64,000 nt of DNA from Chitinophaga pinensis (lineage in GTDB: Bacteria > Bacteroidota > Bacteroidia > Chitinophagales > Chitinophagaceae), in assembly GCA_945865645.1 (NCBI GenBank), contig CAMBEI010000001.1:62001-126000 (forward strand), in the 5' to 3' direction. Made by a program: the position numbers and the translations under genes. Positions 39,119 through 47,664 of this stretch are shown here, in pieces. The notes under the pieces were generated by a model. It worked only from the letters and a program-made list of their open reading frames with translations. It ran no database searches and had not been told where the DNA came from. Positions within the stretch are counted from its first letter, which is position 1; every line of letters begins with the position of its first letter.

Positions 39119-39652
39119 ATGACCGAACAACAAAATAAGGCAGTTGATTTTCCTGGTGAAATAAAAGAAATTCCTGGGGGAGGTATTGTTTTGAGTAAAC
39201 TAGATGATGTGATCAACTGGGCTCGCTCTAATTCGTTATGGCCACTTACATTTGCTACCAGCTGTTGCGGTATTGAATACATGTCGGTTGCTGGTGCTAA
39301 ATACGACTTTTCTAGATTTGGATTTGAAGTGGCTCGTGCCTCACCAAGACAGGCCGATGTGATTATTATTGCCGGCACCATCGTTAATAAAATGGGACCA
39401 GTATTAAAAAGATTATACGATCAAATGGGCGATCCTAAATATGTAATAGCTATGGGCGCCTGCGCTATTAGTGGAGGCCCCTTTTTTTATAATACCTATT
39501 CTGTTGTAAAAGGTGCCGATCATATTATTCCTGTAGATGTGTATGTTGCCGGTTGTCCGCCAAGGCCTGAGGCACTGCTGCATGCACTAATATCATTGCA
39601 GGAAAAAATAAAAAAAGGAATGACAAGAGAACAAATAAAGTCGAGCATATAA
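39119..39652 (+). CDS. nuoB: NADH-quinone oxidoreductase subunit B
   Basis: A 177-residue peripheral-arm subunit carrying iron-sulfur cluster N2, the last carrier before quinone. The ligands are visible as Cys49-Cys50 (T-S-C-C-G-I-E-Y), Cys115 (M-G-A-C-A-I-S-G-G) and Cys146 (V-A-G-C-P-P-R-P). It is followed by nuoC 5 bases later. The retained N2 ligands argue that the complex still reduces quinone. Confidence 0.97.
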   Translation: MTEQQNKAVDFPGEIKEIPGGGIVLSKLDDVINWARSNSLWPLTFATSCCGIEYMSVAGAKYDFSRFGFEVARASPRQADVIIIAGTIVNKMGPVLKRLYDQMGDPKYVIAMGACAISGGPFFYNTYSVVKGADHIIPVDVYVAGCPPRPEALLHALISLQEKIKKGMTREQIKSSI

Positions 39653-39657
39653 TTAGT

Positions 39658-40134
39658 ATGAATAACGAAGAATTGAAAATCAAAATAACCGAACTGCTCC
39701 CATCAGCCATCTTTGATGAAACAGGAGAATGGCTTAACATTCATGTTACACCTACAGACTGGTTATCTTTCGCTATACAGCTTCGTAATGATGATTTATT
39801 ATTCTTTGATTATCTTTTTTGTCTTACTTGTATTGACTGGACCAAACCTGCTGAAGAAAAACCGGATCTTACCATGGTGTATCACTTTAGTTCAACAAAA
39901 TTTCGGCACCATATTGTAGTAAAATCAAACTTAAATAGTAGTCAACCACAAATTGAAACGGTAAGTAATATCTGGCAAACAGCTAACTTTCTTGAACGGG
40001 AAGTGTATGAAATGTTTGGGGTTAATTTTTTAAATCACCCTGATTTGCGGCTGTTGATTTTGCCCGATGGATGGGAAGGAAAAAATCCAATGCGTAAAAA
40101 TTTTGAAGACCCAATAAATATGATAAAACTATAA
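39658..40134 (+). CDS. nuoC: NADH-quinone oxidoreductase subunit C
   Basis: A 158-residue peripheral-arm subunit (30-kDa family). The signature E-R-E-V-Y-E-M-F-G-V-N-F near residues 114-125 and the following L-R-L-L-I-L-P-D-G-W-E-G are clear. NuoC and NuoD are separate genes here, not fused as in Escherichia coli. Confidence 0.95.
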   Translation: MNNEELKIKITELLPSAIFDETGEWLNIHVTPTDWLSFAIQLRNDDLLFFDYLFCLTCIDWTKPAEEKPDLTMVYHFSSTKFRHHIVVKSNLNSSQPQIETVSNIWQTANFLEREVYEMFGVNFLNHPDLRLLILPDGWEGKNPMRKNFEDPINMIKL

Positions 40135-40208
40135 ACCTCTTCCATCTTTTTTGCTTTAGGTAAAAATACAGAGTAAATAAAAAATTATGTTTTACAAAGC
40201 GAGTATTA

Positions 40209-41366
40209 ATGTTTAGAGAAACTGAAATACTAAAAACTGGTTCACAAATCCTCCCCATCAAGCAGAATTTAGAAGGGGCTGGAGATTTTGTAATAAATGT
40301 AGGGCCTCAGCACCCTGCAACACATGGAGTATTACATTTGGTTATTACCCTCAACGGAGAAACTATAAAAAAAGTAGAGCCACATCTCGGTTATATTCAT
40401 CGATCCATAGAAAAAATGTGCGAACGTTTAAATTTTCGTCAATTTATTTATGTTACTAGCCGCATGGATTATCTGTCTGCCCACATAAATAACCATGCTT
40501 GTGCAATGTGTGTAGAAAAAGGAATGCAGCTTGAAGTGCCTGATAGGGCACAAGTGATAAGGGTTATTATGGATGAGCTTACTAGAATTGCATCTCATGA
40601 ATTATGGTGGGGAGCTATGGCTATGGATATTGGAGCTTTTACTCCATTTTTTCACGCCTTTAGAGAACGAGAAAAGATTAATGAGATTATGGAAGAAACC
40701 TGCGGCGCAAGATTAACCATGAATTATTACGTTCCCGGAGGTTTAATGGCCGACCTGCATCCAAATTTCCAGAAAAAAGTAAAAGAATTTATTACATTAT
40801 TTAAATTAAAAATTGACGAATACGACGAACTAGTAACAGGTAATATTATTTTTATAAATAGGATGAAGGGTGTTGGTATTTTATCAAAAGAAGATGCAGT
40901 TTCATACGGTTGTTCTGGTCCGGCAGCAAGGGGTAGCAGTGTAAGCAACGATATTAGAAAATTATATCCGTATGCCGTATATGATAAAGTGCAGTTTGAC
41001 GAAATACTAGAAACTGGTTGCGATTCGTTGGCTAGGTATATGGTAAGAATAAGAGAAATGAAGCAATCTATCCATATCATTGAACAATTAATAGATAATA
41101 TTCCAGAAGGTGAATTTCAGGCTAAAACAAAAGCCGTTTTAAAATTACCTAAAGGAGAATTTTATTCAAGAGTGGAAACTGCTCGTGGCGAATTAGGCGT
41201 TTACATAGTTAGTGAAGGAGCAACAACCCCTTATCGAATAAAATTTCGTTCACCAGGGTTTTCAAACCTGTCTGCATTAGACAAAATGGCTAGGGGAAGT
41301 AAGTTGGGAGATTTAGTGGCCATGATGGGAACATTGGATTTAGTAATACCGGATATAGACCGGTAA
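40209..41366 (+). CDS. nuoD: NADH-quinone oxidoreductase subunit D
   Basis: A 385-residue subunit of the 49-kDa family, forming the quinone site together with NuoB. Conserved motifs include G-P-Q-H-P-A-T-H-G-V-L-H (about 31-42), H-L-G-Y-I-H-R-S-I-E-K and the C-terminal F-S-N-L-S-A-L-D-K-M-A-R-G. In 14-subunit operons nuoE, nuoF and nuoG follow at this point. Here the next gene, only 99 bases away, is nuoH. Confidence 0.96.
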   Translation: MFRETEILKTGSQILPIKQNLEGAGDFVINVGPQHPATHGVLHLVITLNGETIKKVEPHLGYIHRSIEKMCERLNFRQFIYVTSRMDYLSAHINNHACAMCVEKGMQLEVPDRAQVIRVIMDELTRIASHELWWGAMAMDIGAFTPFFHAFREREKINEIMEETCGARLTMNYYVPGGLMADLHPNFQKKVKEFITLFKLKIDEYDELVTGNIIFINRMKGVGILSKEDAVSYGCSGPAARGSSVSNDIRKLYPYAVYDKVQFDEILETGCDSLARYMVRIREMKQSIHIIEQLIDNIPEGEFQAKTKAVLKLPKGEFYSRVETARGELGVYIVSEGATTPYRIKFRSPGFSNLSALDKMARGSKLGDLVAMMGTLDLVIPDIDR

Positions 41367-41369
41367 GGC

Positions 41370-41400
41370 TCCCTATCTTCTCCCGCTGTGGAGGAAATGG
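41370..41400. repeat. Degenerate REP-like element at the nuoD/nuoH junction
   Basis: A G/C-rich patch with TTCTCCC then CGCTGTGGAGGAA forms a small imperfect hairpin (CTCC at 41380-41383 with GGAG at 41390-41393). It is alike in style to the elements before nuoK and nuoL. It lies exactly where nuoEFG would be expected. Confidence 0.4.
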
Positions 41401-41465
41401 AGAGTTTTGAAGCGAAGACTAAAATATTATTTTGAAGTATTAAATTAATAAACTGGAACGAGGTA

Positions 41466-42542
41466 ATGTGGAGCTTATCAAATATATCGAGTGCAATTCA
41501 TAATTGGTTGAACCAGACATTCAATCCAACATGGGCAATGATCATTGAAATGTTTATTGCAGGCATTGCTGTAATTGGCTTGTTTGCTTTACTTGGATTA
41601 GTATTGGTGCTAATGGAAAGAAGGGTGGCTGCATGGATGCAGATACGCTTAGGTCCAAATCGTGTTGGCCCATTTGGCTTATTACAATCAGCTGCTGATA
41701 CGGTAAAACTTTTGGTAAAAGAAGGTATGACACCAAATGGCGCAGATAAATTTTTATTCAACCTTGCTCCGTTTATTGCCATGATGGTTGCTATGTTATT
41801 GATGGCGCCCATTGCATTTGCAAAAGACTTTCAATTATGGAATCTTAATATTGGAGTATTATATGTTACTGCAGTTTCTTCCATCATGGTTGTTAGTATT
41901 TTAATGGCAGGATGGGCCAGTAATAATAAATATTCCTTAATGGGCGCTATGCGCAGTGGAGCACAAATTGTGAGCTATGAGTTATCTGCTGGGTTATCTA
42001 TTCTTACTATAGTAGTATTTACCGGAAGTTTAAATATTGCCGATATCATCAACGCTCAATCAAATGGTTGGTGGATATTTAAAGGACATATTCCGGTACT
42101 CATTTCGTTTGTAATTTTTATTGTCGCGGTTACTGCCGAAACCAATAGGGCTCCTTTTGATTTGGCAGAAGCAGAATCAGAATTAACAGCCGGATTTCAT
42201 ACCGAATATTCAGGGATGAAATTTGCGTTGTTCTTTTTAGCAGAATATATAAATGTATTTATTGTTTGCGCCATTGGCGCTACTTTATTTTTAGGTGGCT
42301 GGATGCCTTTTCATATTGGTCATTGGAAAGCCTTTAATCAAGTGATGGATTATATCCCAACCAGTATCTGGTTTTTTGGAAAAACGTTTTTCTTAATATT
42401 TGTTATCATGTGGTTTAGGTGGACATTTCCTCGCTTACGCATTGATCAATTATTAAACTTAGAATGGAAATATTTATTACCCATTAGTATGTTTAACCTT
42501 TTGCTTGCAACTGCAATAGCTATATTAGGGTGGCATTTTTAA
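41466..42542 (+). CDS. nuoH: NADH-quinone oxidoreductase subunit H
   Basis: A 358-residue membrane subunit with eight or nine membrane segments that connects the quinone pocket to the proton pumps. Motifs R-L-G-P-N-R-V-G-P-F-G-L-L-Q (about 61-74), V-K-E-G-M-T-P-N-G-A-D-K and E-T-N-R-A-P-F-D-L-A-E-A-E-S-E-L are intact. It is followed by nuoI 9 bases later. Confidence 0.97.
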   Translation: MWSLSNISSAIHNWLNQTFNPTWAMIIEMFIAGIAVIGLFALLGLVLVLMERRVAAWMQIRLGPNRVGPFGLLQSAADTVKLLVKEGMTPNGADKFLFNLAPFIAMMVAMLLMAPIAFAKDFQLWNLNIGVLYVTAVSSIMVVSILMAGWASNNKYSLMGAMRSGAQIVSYELSAGLSILTIVVFTGSLNIADIINAQSNGWWIFKGHIPVLISFVIFIVAVTAETNRAPFDLAEAESELTAGFHTEYSGMKFALFFLAEYINVFIVCAIGATLFLGGWMPFHIGHWKAFNQVMDYIPTSIWFFGKTFFLIFVIMWFRWTFPRLRIDQLLNLEWKYLLPISMFNLLLATAIAILGWHF

Positions 42543-42551
42543 ATTGTATAA

Positions 42552-43028
42552 ATGTTTATTGTTAATTACATAAAAGAAGTTTTTGGTGCCATCAAATCAC
42601 TACTAATTGGTATGCGGCGTACCGGATATTATTTTACGCACCATAAAGAAATTATTACTGAGCAGTATCCCGATAATAGAAATACCTTAGTAATGGCCGA
42701 TAGATTTAAAGGCGAAGTGGTATTAACACATGATGAGCAAAATGAACACGCTTGCACCGGTTGTACGGCATGTGAACTTGCTTGTCCAAACGCAACGATA
42801 AAAATTGTAACAAAATTCGATATTACCCCCGAAGGCAAAAAGAAAAAAGCAATTGATAAATTTGTGTATCACCTAGAATTATGTACTATGTGTAATTTAT
42901 GTATCGTTGCCTGCCCAACGGATGCCATAAAAATGGCACAAACATTTGAACATAGCGTTTATGATAGAAACGAATTAATAAAAATTTTAAATAAACCCGA
43001 CTCAAAAATAAGAGCGGGTATAGAATAA
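42552..43028 (+). CDS. nuoI: NADH-quinone oxidoreductase subunit I
   Basis: A 158-residue 8Fe-8S ferredoxin-like subunit carrying clusters N6a and N6b. Two full cysteine sets are visible: C68, C71, C74, C78 and C111, C114, C117, C121. In a complex without NuoEFG this subunit is the likely entry point for electrons from ferredoxin or another donor. Its stop codon overlaps the nuoJ start by one base. Confidence 0.97.
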   Translation: MFIVNYIKEVFGAIKSLLIGMRRTGYYFTHHKEIITEQYPDNRNTLVMADRFKGEVVLTHDEQNEHACTGCTACELACPNATIKIVTKFDITPEGKKKKAIDKFVYHLELCTMCNLCIVACPTDAIKMAQTFEHSVYDRNELIKILNKPDSKIRAGIE

Positions 43029-43549
43029 TGAGTGGATCTACTATTATATTTTATTTACTGGCTGCACTTACTTTAGTGAGTGGGCTACTGTCTGTTATTA
43101 CTAGAATTATTTTTAGAGCAGCTATCTATTTATTGTTTTCTTTAATTGGAATAGCAGGCATTTATTTTTGGCTGCAATACGAATTCATTGCTGCTGTACA
43201 AATCGTTGTGTATGTTGGCGGTATTGTAGTGCTCATTATCTTTTCTATTTTCTTAACACAACAGGCAGGTGAGCTATTACCCAAACAAAAACTAGGCCGA
43301 CAACTTTTTTCAGCACTGGCAGCATTTTGCGGCTTGGCGTTAGTGATGCTGCAATTAGTTCAGCATACATTTACAACTACAAGCAACACGCCAATAGAAC
43401 CAACTGTAGCAAACATAGGCGCTCAAATGTTAGGTATTGATCAAAATGGTTTTGCATTGCCTTTTGAGGTAGTTAGTATTTTATTATTGGCTGCACTGAT
43501 CGGCTGTATTGTAATTGCCCTAAAATCAAAACCAGAAAATAATTTATGA
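43028..43549 (+). CDS. nuoJ: NADH-quinone oxidoreductase subunit J
   Basis: A 173-residue membrane subunit with five hydrophobic segments. The conserved Y-V-G-G-I-V-V-L-I-I-F motif (about 61-71) in the third segment is diagnostic. It overlaps nuoI by one base (TAATG), so translation is probably coupled. Confidence 0.95.
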   Translation: MSGSTIIFYLLAALTLVSGLLSVITRIIFRAAIYLLFSLIGIAGIYFWLQYEFIAAVQIVVYVGGIVVLIIFSIFLTQQAGELLPKQKLGRQLFSALAAFCGLALVMLQLVQHTFTTTSNTPIEPTVANIGAQMLGIDQNGFALPFEVVSILLLAALIGCIVIALKSKPENNL

Positions 43550-43586
43550 AAATTGTGAAATCTTTTTTTTAAAGACTATTAAAAAA

Positions 43587-43617
43587 GTCCTCCCCACAGG
43601 GGAAGATTTAGGAGGAA
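43587..43617. repeat. REP-like hairpin element before nuoK
   Basis: The sequence TCCTCCCCACAGGGGAAGA followed by TTTAGGAGGAACT forms a compact hairpin (TCCCC/GGGGA) with a second complementary arm (AGTCCTCC against GGAGGAACT). It ends 4 bases before the nuoK ATG, and its GGAGG lies where a ribosome-binding site would be. Confidence 0.6.
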
Positions 43618-43621
43618 CTAC

Positions 43622-43936
43622 ATGATGCAACCGGGACTATATCATATTTTATTTATTAGTACAGTACTATTTTTTATTGGTGTGTTTGGATTTTTTACCA
43701 GAAGAAATCTGGTTACCATGCTGATGAGTATAGAGTTGATACTTAATAGCGTGAACCTTAATTTTATTACATTCAATAAATATGTATGGCCCAATAAGTT
43801 AGACGGATTATTTTTTACCATTTTTGTTATTGCTATCGCGGCTGCCGAAGCCGCAGTGGCCATTGCAATTATTATAAATCTTTACCGTACTCATCAATCT
43901 ATTGATGTTGAAAATGCTGAAGAGATGAAATTTTAA
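43622..43936 (+). CDS. nuoK: NADH-quinone oxidoreductase subunit K
   Basis: A 104-residue antiporter-like membrane subunit with three membrane segments. Conserved Glu residues lie in L-M-S-I-E-L-I-L-N-S-V-N-L (about 36-48) and in I-A-A-A-E-A-A-V-A (about 71-79). There are two adjacent ATG codons at the start. The AGGAGG just upstream belongs to a REP-like element, an unusual ribosome-binding site for a phylum that rarely uses Shine-Dalgarno pairing. Confidence 0.96.
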   Translation: MMQPGLYHILFISTVLFFIGVFGFFTRRNLVTMLMSIELILNSVNLNFITFNKYVWPNKLDGLFFTIFVIAIAAAEAAVAIAIIINLYRTHQSIDVENAEEMKF

Positions 43937-44054
43937 ACGCCCCTTATATCTGACTAAAAAGGATATAAAAAGGCACAAATTGAAACAAAGATGAATAGAA
44001 AAATAAAATTTAAAATGCTTAATTATAATTGTCGATAATAAATTAAATACTCGA

Positions 44055-44090
44055 TCTCCTTTTTCTTCAAGGAGAGGAAACGAGGGGAAG
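44055..44090. repeat. REP-like hairpin element before nuoL
   Basis: TCTCCTT (44055-44061) pairs with AAGGAGA (44069-44075) and is followed by GGAAACGAGGGGAAG. The layout, a pyrimidine arm, short loop, purine arm and G-rich tail, matches the element inside nuoL. It ends 5 bases before the nuoL ATG. Confidence 0.55.
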
Positions 44091-44095
44091 ATAAA

Positions 44096-46045
44096 ATGCC
44101 AAACGTAACATATATAGCACTCATTCCACTTCTGCCACTGGCAGCATTTTTAATACTTGGAATATTTGGAAGAAAATATTTTAAAAACACATCAGGTATC
44201 ATAGCTACTGCTTTATTATTGATCTCTACCTTGCTAGCAGTATATACAGCATATGGATATTTCTTTGAATACGGAAAAGTGGATGGGATCTATCAAAAAT
44301 TAATTCCTTTAAAATATACCTGGTTACAATTTTCTGAAGGTGTATCAATAGATATGGGTATTATCATTGATCCTATTTCTGTTATGATGCTGGTAGTGGT
44401 AACATTTATTTCTTTAATGGTGCACATATATAGTTTGGGTTACATGAAAGGGGATGATCGCTTTCCTACTTATTATGCATTTTTGGGTCTCTTTACTTTT
44501 TCAATGCTTGGATTAATTATTTCTTCTAATATCTTTCAGATATATATATTTTGGGAGCTAGTTGGCGTTTCTTCCTTTTTATTAATTGGTTATTATTATG
44601 ATAAGCCAAGCGCAGTTGCTGCTTGTAAAAAGGCTTTTATTGTAACACGTTTTGCTGATGTTGGATTTTTGATCGGGATATTGATTTTATCCTTCTACTC
44701 CAACACCTTAGACTTTAATAAACTTATTGAAAGGTTAACTACACCCGAATCCAACGAATTAAAAAATGCAGTTGCAGCTTCTTTTCTAGGAATCTCTGCA
44801 TTAACCTGGGGATTAGTTTTAGTATTTATTGGTGGCGCAGGAAAGAGTGCAATGTTTCCATTACATATCTGGTTGCCCGATGCTATGGAAGGCCCAACAC
44901 CGGTGTCCGCTTTGATACATGCTGCAACCATGGTAGTGGCAGGTGTTTTTTTAGTAGCTAGATTATTTCCTGTATTTTCGATTTCGTCTCCCAATGCTTT
45001 AAGTTTGGTCGGCTATGTAGGAGCTATTTCTGCATTAATTGCTGCAGTAATCGCCTGCACCCAAACTGATATTAAAAGAGTGCTGGCGTATTCAACCATG
45101 AGCCAGATTGGTTATATGATGTTTGCACTGGGTGTTTCAAAATATGGCGGCGAAGATGGACTGGGGTATACCGCATCTATGTTCCATTTATTTACTCATG
45201 CTATATTTAAAGCACTGTTATTTTTAGGCGCAGGCGCTGTAATACATTATATACATAGTAACGAAATGAAAGATATGGGGGGGTTAAGAAAATATTTACC
45301 TATCACCCATATCACTTTTTTAATTGCTTGTTTGGCCATCTCTGGCGTACCGCCTTTTGCCGGATTTTTTAGCAAGGAAGAAATTTTATTGGCAGCTTAT
45401 CAAAATAATAAAACCATTTACTGGGTAGCATTAATCACATCGGGGCTAACGTCTTTTTATATGTTTCGTTTATACTTTTCAATTTTTTGGGGTCGTACAA
45501 GGCCCTCTTCTTTTAAGAGGGATTGTGATGAGGTTAAGGGTGAAGGCGGCTTTGTTATGATGCTGCCATTAGTGCTATTAGCCTTTGGTGCTGCTACTGC
45601 AGGATTTATTCCTTTTGGCCATTTTATTAGTTCTGATAGAATCACATTAGAAAATAAATTTCACCTTATGTTTTCTATTTCACCAGTTGCACTAGGATTA
45701 ACAGGAATTATTATTGCCATGTGGATGTATAAAAAAGAAAATAATAAACCCGAAAAATTTGCAGCAATGTCTAGTGGTTTATATAAAGCGGCTTATCATA
45801 AATTTTATATTGATGAAATTTATATATTCATTACCCAAAAAATTATTTTTAATCTGATAGCAAGACCGACAGCTTGGTTTGATAAAAATATAGTGGATGG
45901 TATGATCAATGCAACTGGCGAAGGCACAAAAGAAATTTCAGAAAAAATAAAAACATTTCAATCAGGAAAAATACAGCAATATGCGATCTGTTTTTTGGTT
46001 GGATTAATAAGTTTGGCTTTACTGTTTATTTATGTATGGAAATAA
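44096..46045 (+). CDS. nuoL: NADH-quinone oxidoreductase subunit L (with REP-encoded loop)
   Basis: A 649-residue antiporter-like proton pump subunit with about 14 membrane segments and the C-terminal lateral helix. Hallmarks are I-F-W-E-L-V-G-V-S-S-F-L-L-I, H-I-W-L-P-D-A-M-E-G-P-T-P-V-S-A-L-I-H and the T-D-I-K-R-V-L-A-Y-S-T-M-S-Q-I-G segment. Residues of about 469-486 (R-P-S-S-F-K-R-D-C-D-E-V-K-G-E-G-G) lie in a loop between two helices and are encoded by a hairpin-forming repeat, so they seem to be an in-frame insertion. Otherwise the protein is intact. Confidence 0.96.
   Translation: MPNVTYIALIPLLPLAAFLILGIFGRKYFKNTSGIIATALLLISTLLAVYTAYGYFFEYGKVDGIYQKLIPLKYTWLQFSEGVSIDMGIIIDPISVMMLVVVTFISLMVHIYSLGYMKGDDRFPTYYAFLGLFTFSMLGLIISSNIFQIYIFWELVGVSSFLLIGYYYDKPSAVAACKKAFIVTRFADVGFLIGILILSFYSNTLDFNKLIERLTTPESNELKNAVAASFLGISALTWGLVLVFIGGAGKSAMFPLHIWLPDAMEGPTPVSALIHAATMVVAGVFLVARLFPVFSISSPNALSLVGYVGAISALIAAVIACTQTDIKRVLAYSTMSQIGYMMFALGVSKYGGEDGLGYTASMFHLFTHAIFKALLFLGAGAVIHYIHSNEMKDMGGLRKYLPITHITFLIACLAISGVPPFAGFFSKEEILLAAYQNNKTIYWVALITSGLTSFYMFRLYFSIFWGRTRPSSFKRDCDEVKGEGGFVMMLPLVLLAFGAATAGFIPFGHFISSDRITLENKFHLMFSISPVALGLTGIIIAMWMYKKENNKPEKFAAMSSGLYKAAYHKFYIDEIYIFITQKIIFNLIARPTAWFDKNIVDGMINATGEGTKEISEKIKTFQSGKIQQYAICFLVGLISLALLFIYVWK
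45503..45549 (+). repeat. REP-like element in frame within nuoL
   Basis: CCCTCTT (45503-45509) pairs perfectly with AAGAGGG (45515-45521) around a 5-base loop, followed by a G-rich tail (ATTGTGATGAGGTTAAGGG then TGAAGG). This is the layout of the phylum's intergenic palindromic repeats, here wholly inside a coding frame without a stop. Confidence 0.65.
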
Positions 46046-46164
46046 AAAAATAAAAAATGTTTAGGTTAAACTCTTTAAGAGGATACATTTTTTATAAATT
46101 AAAAAAAGTTTAATAAATACTTCGAAATTTTATAAGCTATAAGACACATTAAGCAAATAGTAGC

Positions 46165-47658
46165 ATGAATATAACATTATTAATATTACTACCATTACTC
46201 ACTGCAATAGTTATATTGCTGATGCAGAATGCTACACAGGTTAAGTGGGTATCCATGATGGGAGCTACTTTACAGTTTGTTTTAGCTTTTGTTTTATTGT
46301 TTTCTTTTTATAAGGAAAGACAGCTAGGGAATACTTCACAAATGTTATTTGAACTGAAATACAATTGGTTCCCTTCTTGGAATATCAGCTTTCATTTTGG
46401 TGTTGATGGTATTTCCGTAGCCATGATTATGCTAACCGCTTTTGTTGTTATTGCTGGAGTGCTAGTTTCATGGAATGTTACTAAAATGACCAAGGAATTT
46501 TATTTCCTACTCATCTTATTAAGTATGGGTGCCTATGGATTTTTTATTTCGCTCGATCTGTTTATTCTATTTTTCTTTCTCGAAATAGCAGTTATTCCAA
46601 AATACTTACTCATTGGTATTTGGGGAAGTGGTAAAAAAGAATACAGTGCTAATAAACTTGCACTTATGTTAATGGGAGGGTCGGCATTAGTGCTAGTTGG
46701 TTTGTTGGGTGTTTATTTCTCAGCTTCTATTCACAGCTTCGATTTAATAACTTTATCACTGCTGCACATTCCTATTCAAACACAGCTAATCTGTTTTCCA
46801 TTATTGTTTGTAGGTTTTGGTGTGTTTACAGCATTGTTTCCCTTTCATACTTGGGTGCCCGATGGGCATTCATCGGCACCAACAGCGGGATCTATGTTTT
46901 TGGCTGGCATTTCTATGAAGCTAGGCGGCTACGGCTGCTTACGCGTTGCAACATATATTATGCCCGAAGGTGCAAAAGAATATGCAAGTATAATTATTCT
47001 ACTATCTGTTATCGCTATTTTATATGGAGCCTTCGCTACTATGATGCAAAAGGATCTAAAATATATTAATGCTTATTCTTCTGTTAGTCATTGTGGATTT
47101 GTAATACTAGGTATTGGTATGTTAACCAAAACATCCATTATCGGATCTGTTATGCAAATGGTGTCGCATGGTTTAATGACAGCTCTTTTCTTCGCTGTTA
47201 TTGGCATGATTTACGAACGTACTCATACCAGGCAAGTTAGTGAAATGGGCGGGCTGCTAAAAAGAATGCCTTTCATTAGCACAGTATTATTTATTGTTGG
47301 TTTATGTTCACTTGGACTACCTGGGTTAAGTGGTTTTATTGCAGAGATGACCATTTTTATGGGATCATGGCAACACCCAGATACGTTCAGAAGAGTAGCA
47401 ACTATTTTAGCCTGTCTTTCTATTGTGGTAACAGCCGTGTATATTTTAAGGGCAGTTACAAAAATATCCATGGGACCCTTAAAAGATGAATTTAAAAACT
47501 TAACAGATGCTACCTGGAACGAAAAACTTGCTGCCTTAATTTTGATAGCAGGTATTCTTGCTATTGGCGTGGCTCCTTTCTGGTTCAATGACCTAGTTAG
47601 TCCGGGTGCAGAAATAATTATGCAAAAAATTTCCCCGATAACCATCGGAATAAAATAA
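46165..47658 (+). CDS. nuoM: NADH-quinone oxidoreductase subunit M
   Basis: A 497-residue antiporter-like proton pump subunit with about 14 membrane segments. The F-F-L-E-I-A-V-I-P-K-Y-L-L-I segment (conserved Glu), P-F-H-T-W-V-P-D-G-H-S-S-A-P-T-A-G-S and K-D-L-K-Y-I-N-A-Y-S-S-V-S-H-C-G are diagnostic. It is followed by nuoN 6 bases later. Confidence 0.96.
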   Translation: MNITLLILLPLLTAIVILLMQNATQVKWVSMMGATLQFVLAFVLLFSFYKERQLGNTSQMLFELKYNWFPSWNISFHFGVDGISVAMIMLTAFVVIAGVLVSWNVTKMTKEFYFLLILLSMGAYGFFISLDLFILFFFLEIAVIPKYLLIGIWGSGKKEYSANKLALMLMGGSALVLVGLLGVYFSASIHSFDLITLSLLHIPIQTQLICFPLLFVGFGVFTALFPFHTWVPDGHSSAPTAGSMFLAGISMKLGGYGCLRVATYIMPEGAKEYASIIILLSVIAILYGAFATMMQKDLKYINAYSSVSHCGFVILGIGMLTKTSIIGSVMQMVSHGLMTALFFAVIGMIYERTHTRQVSEMGGLLKRMPFISTVLFIVGLCSLGLPGLSGFIAEMTIFMGSWQHPDTFRRVATILACLSIVVTAVYILRAVTKISMGPLKDEFKNLTDATWNEKLAALILIAGILAIGVAPFWFNDLVSPGAEIIMQKISPITIGIK

Positions 47659-47664
47659 AATAGG

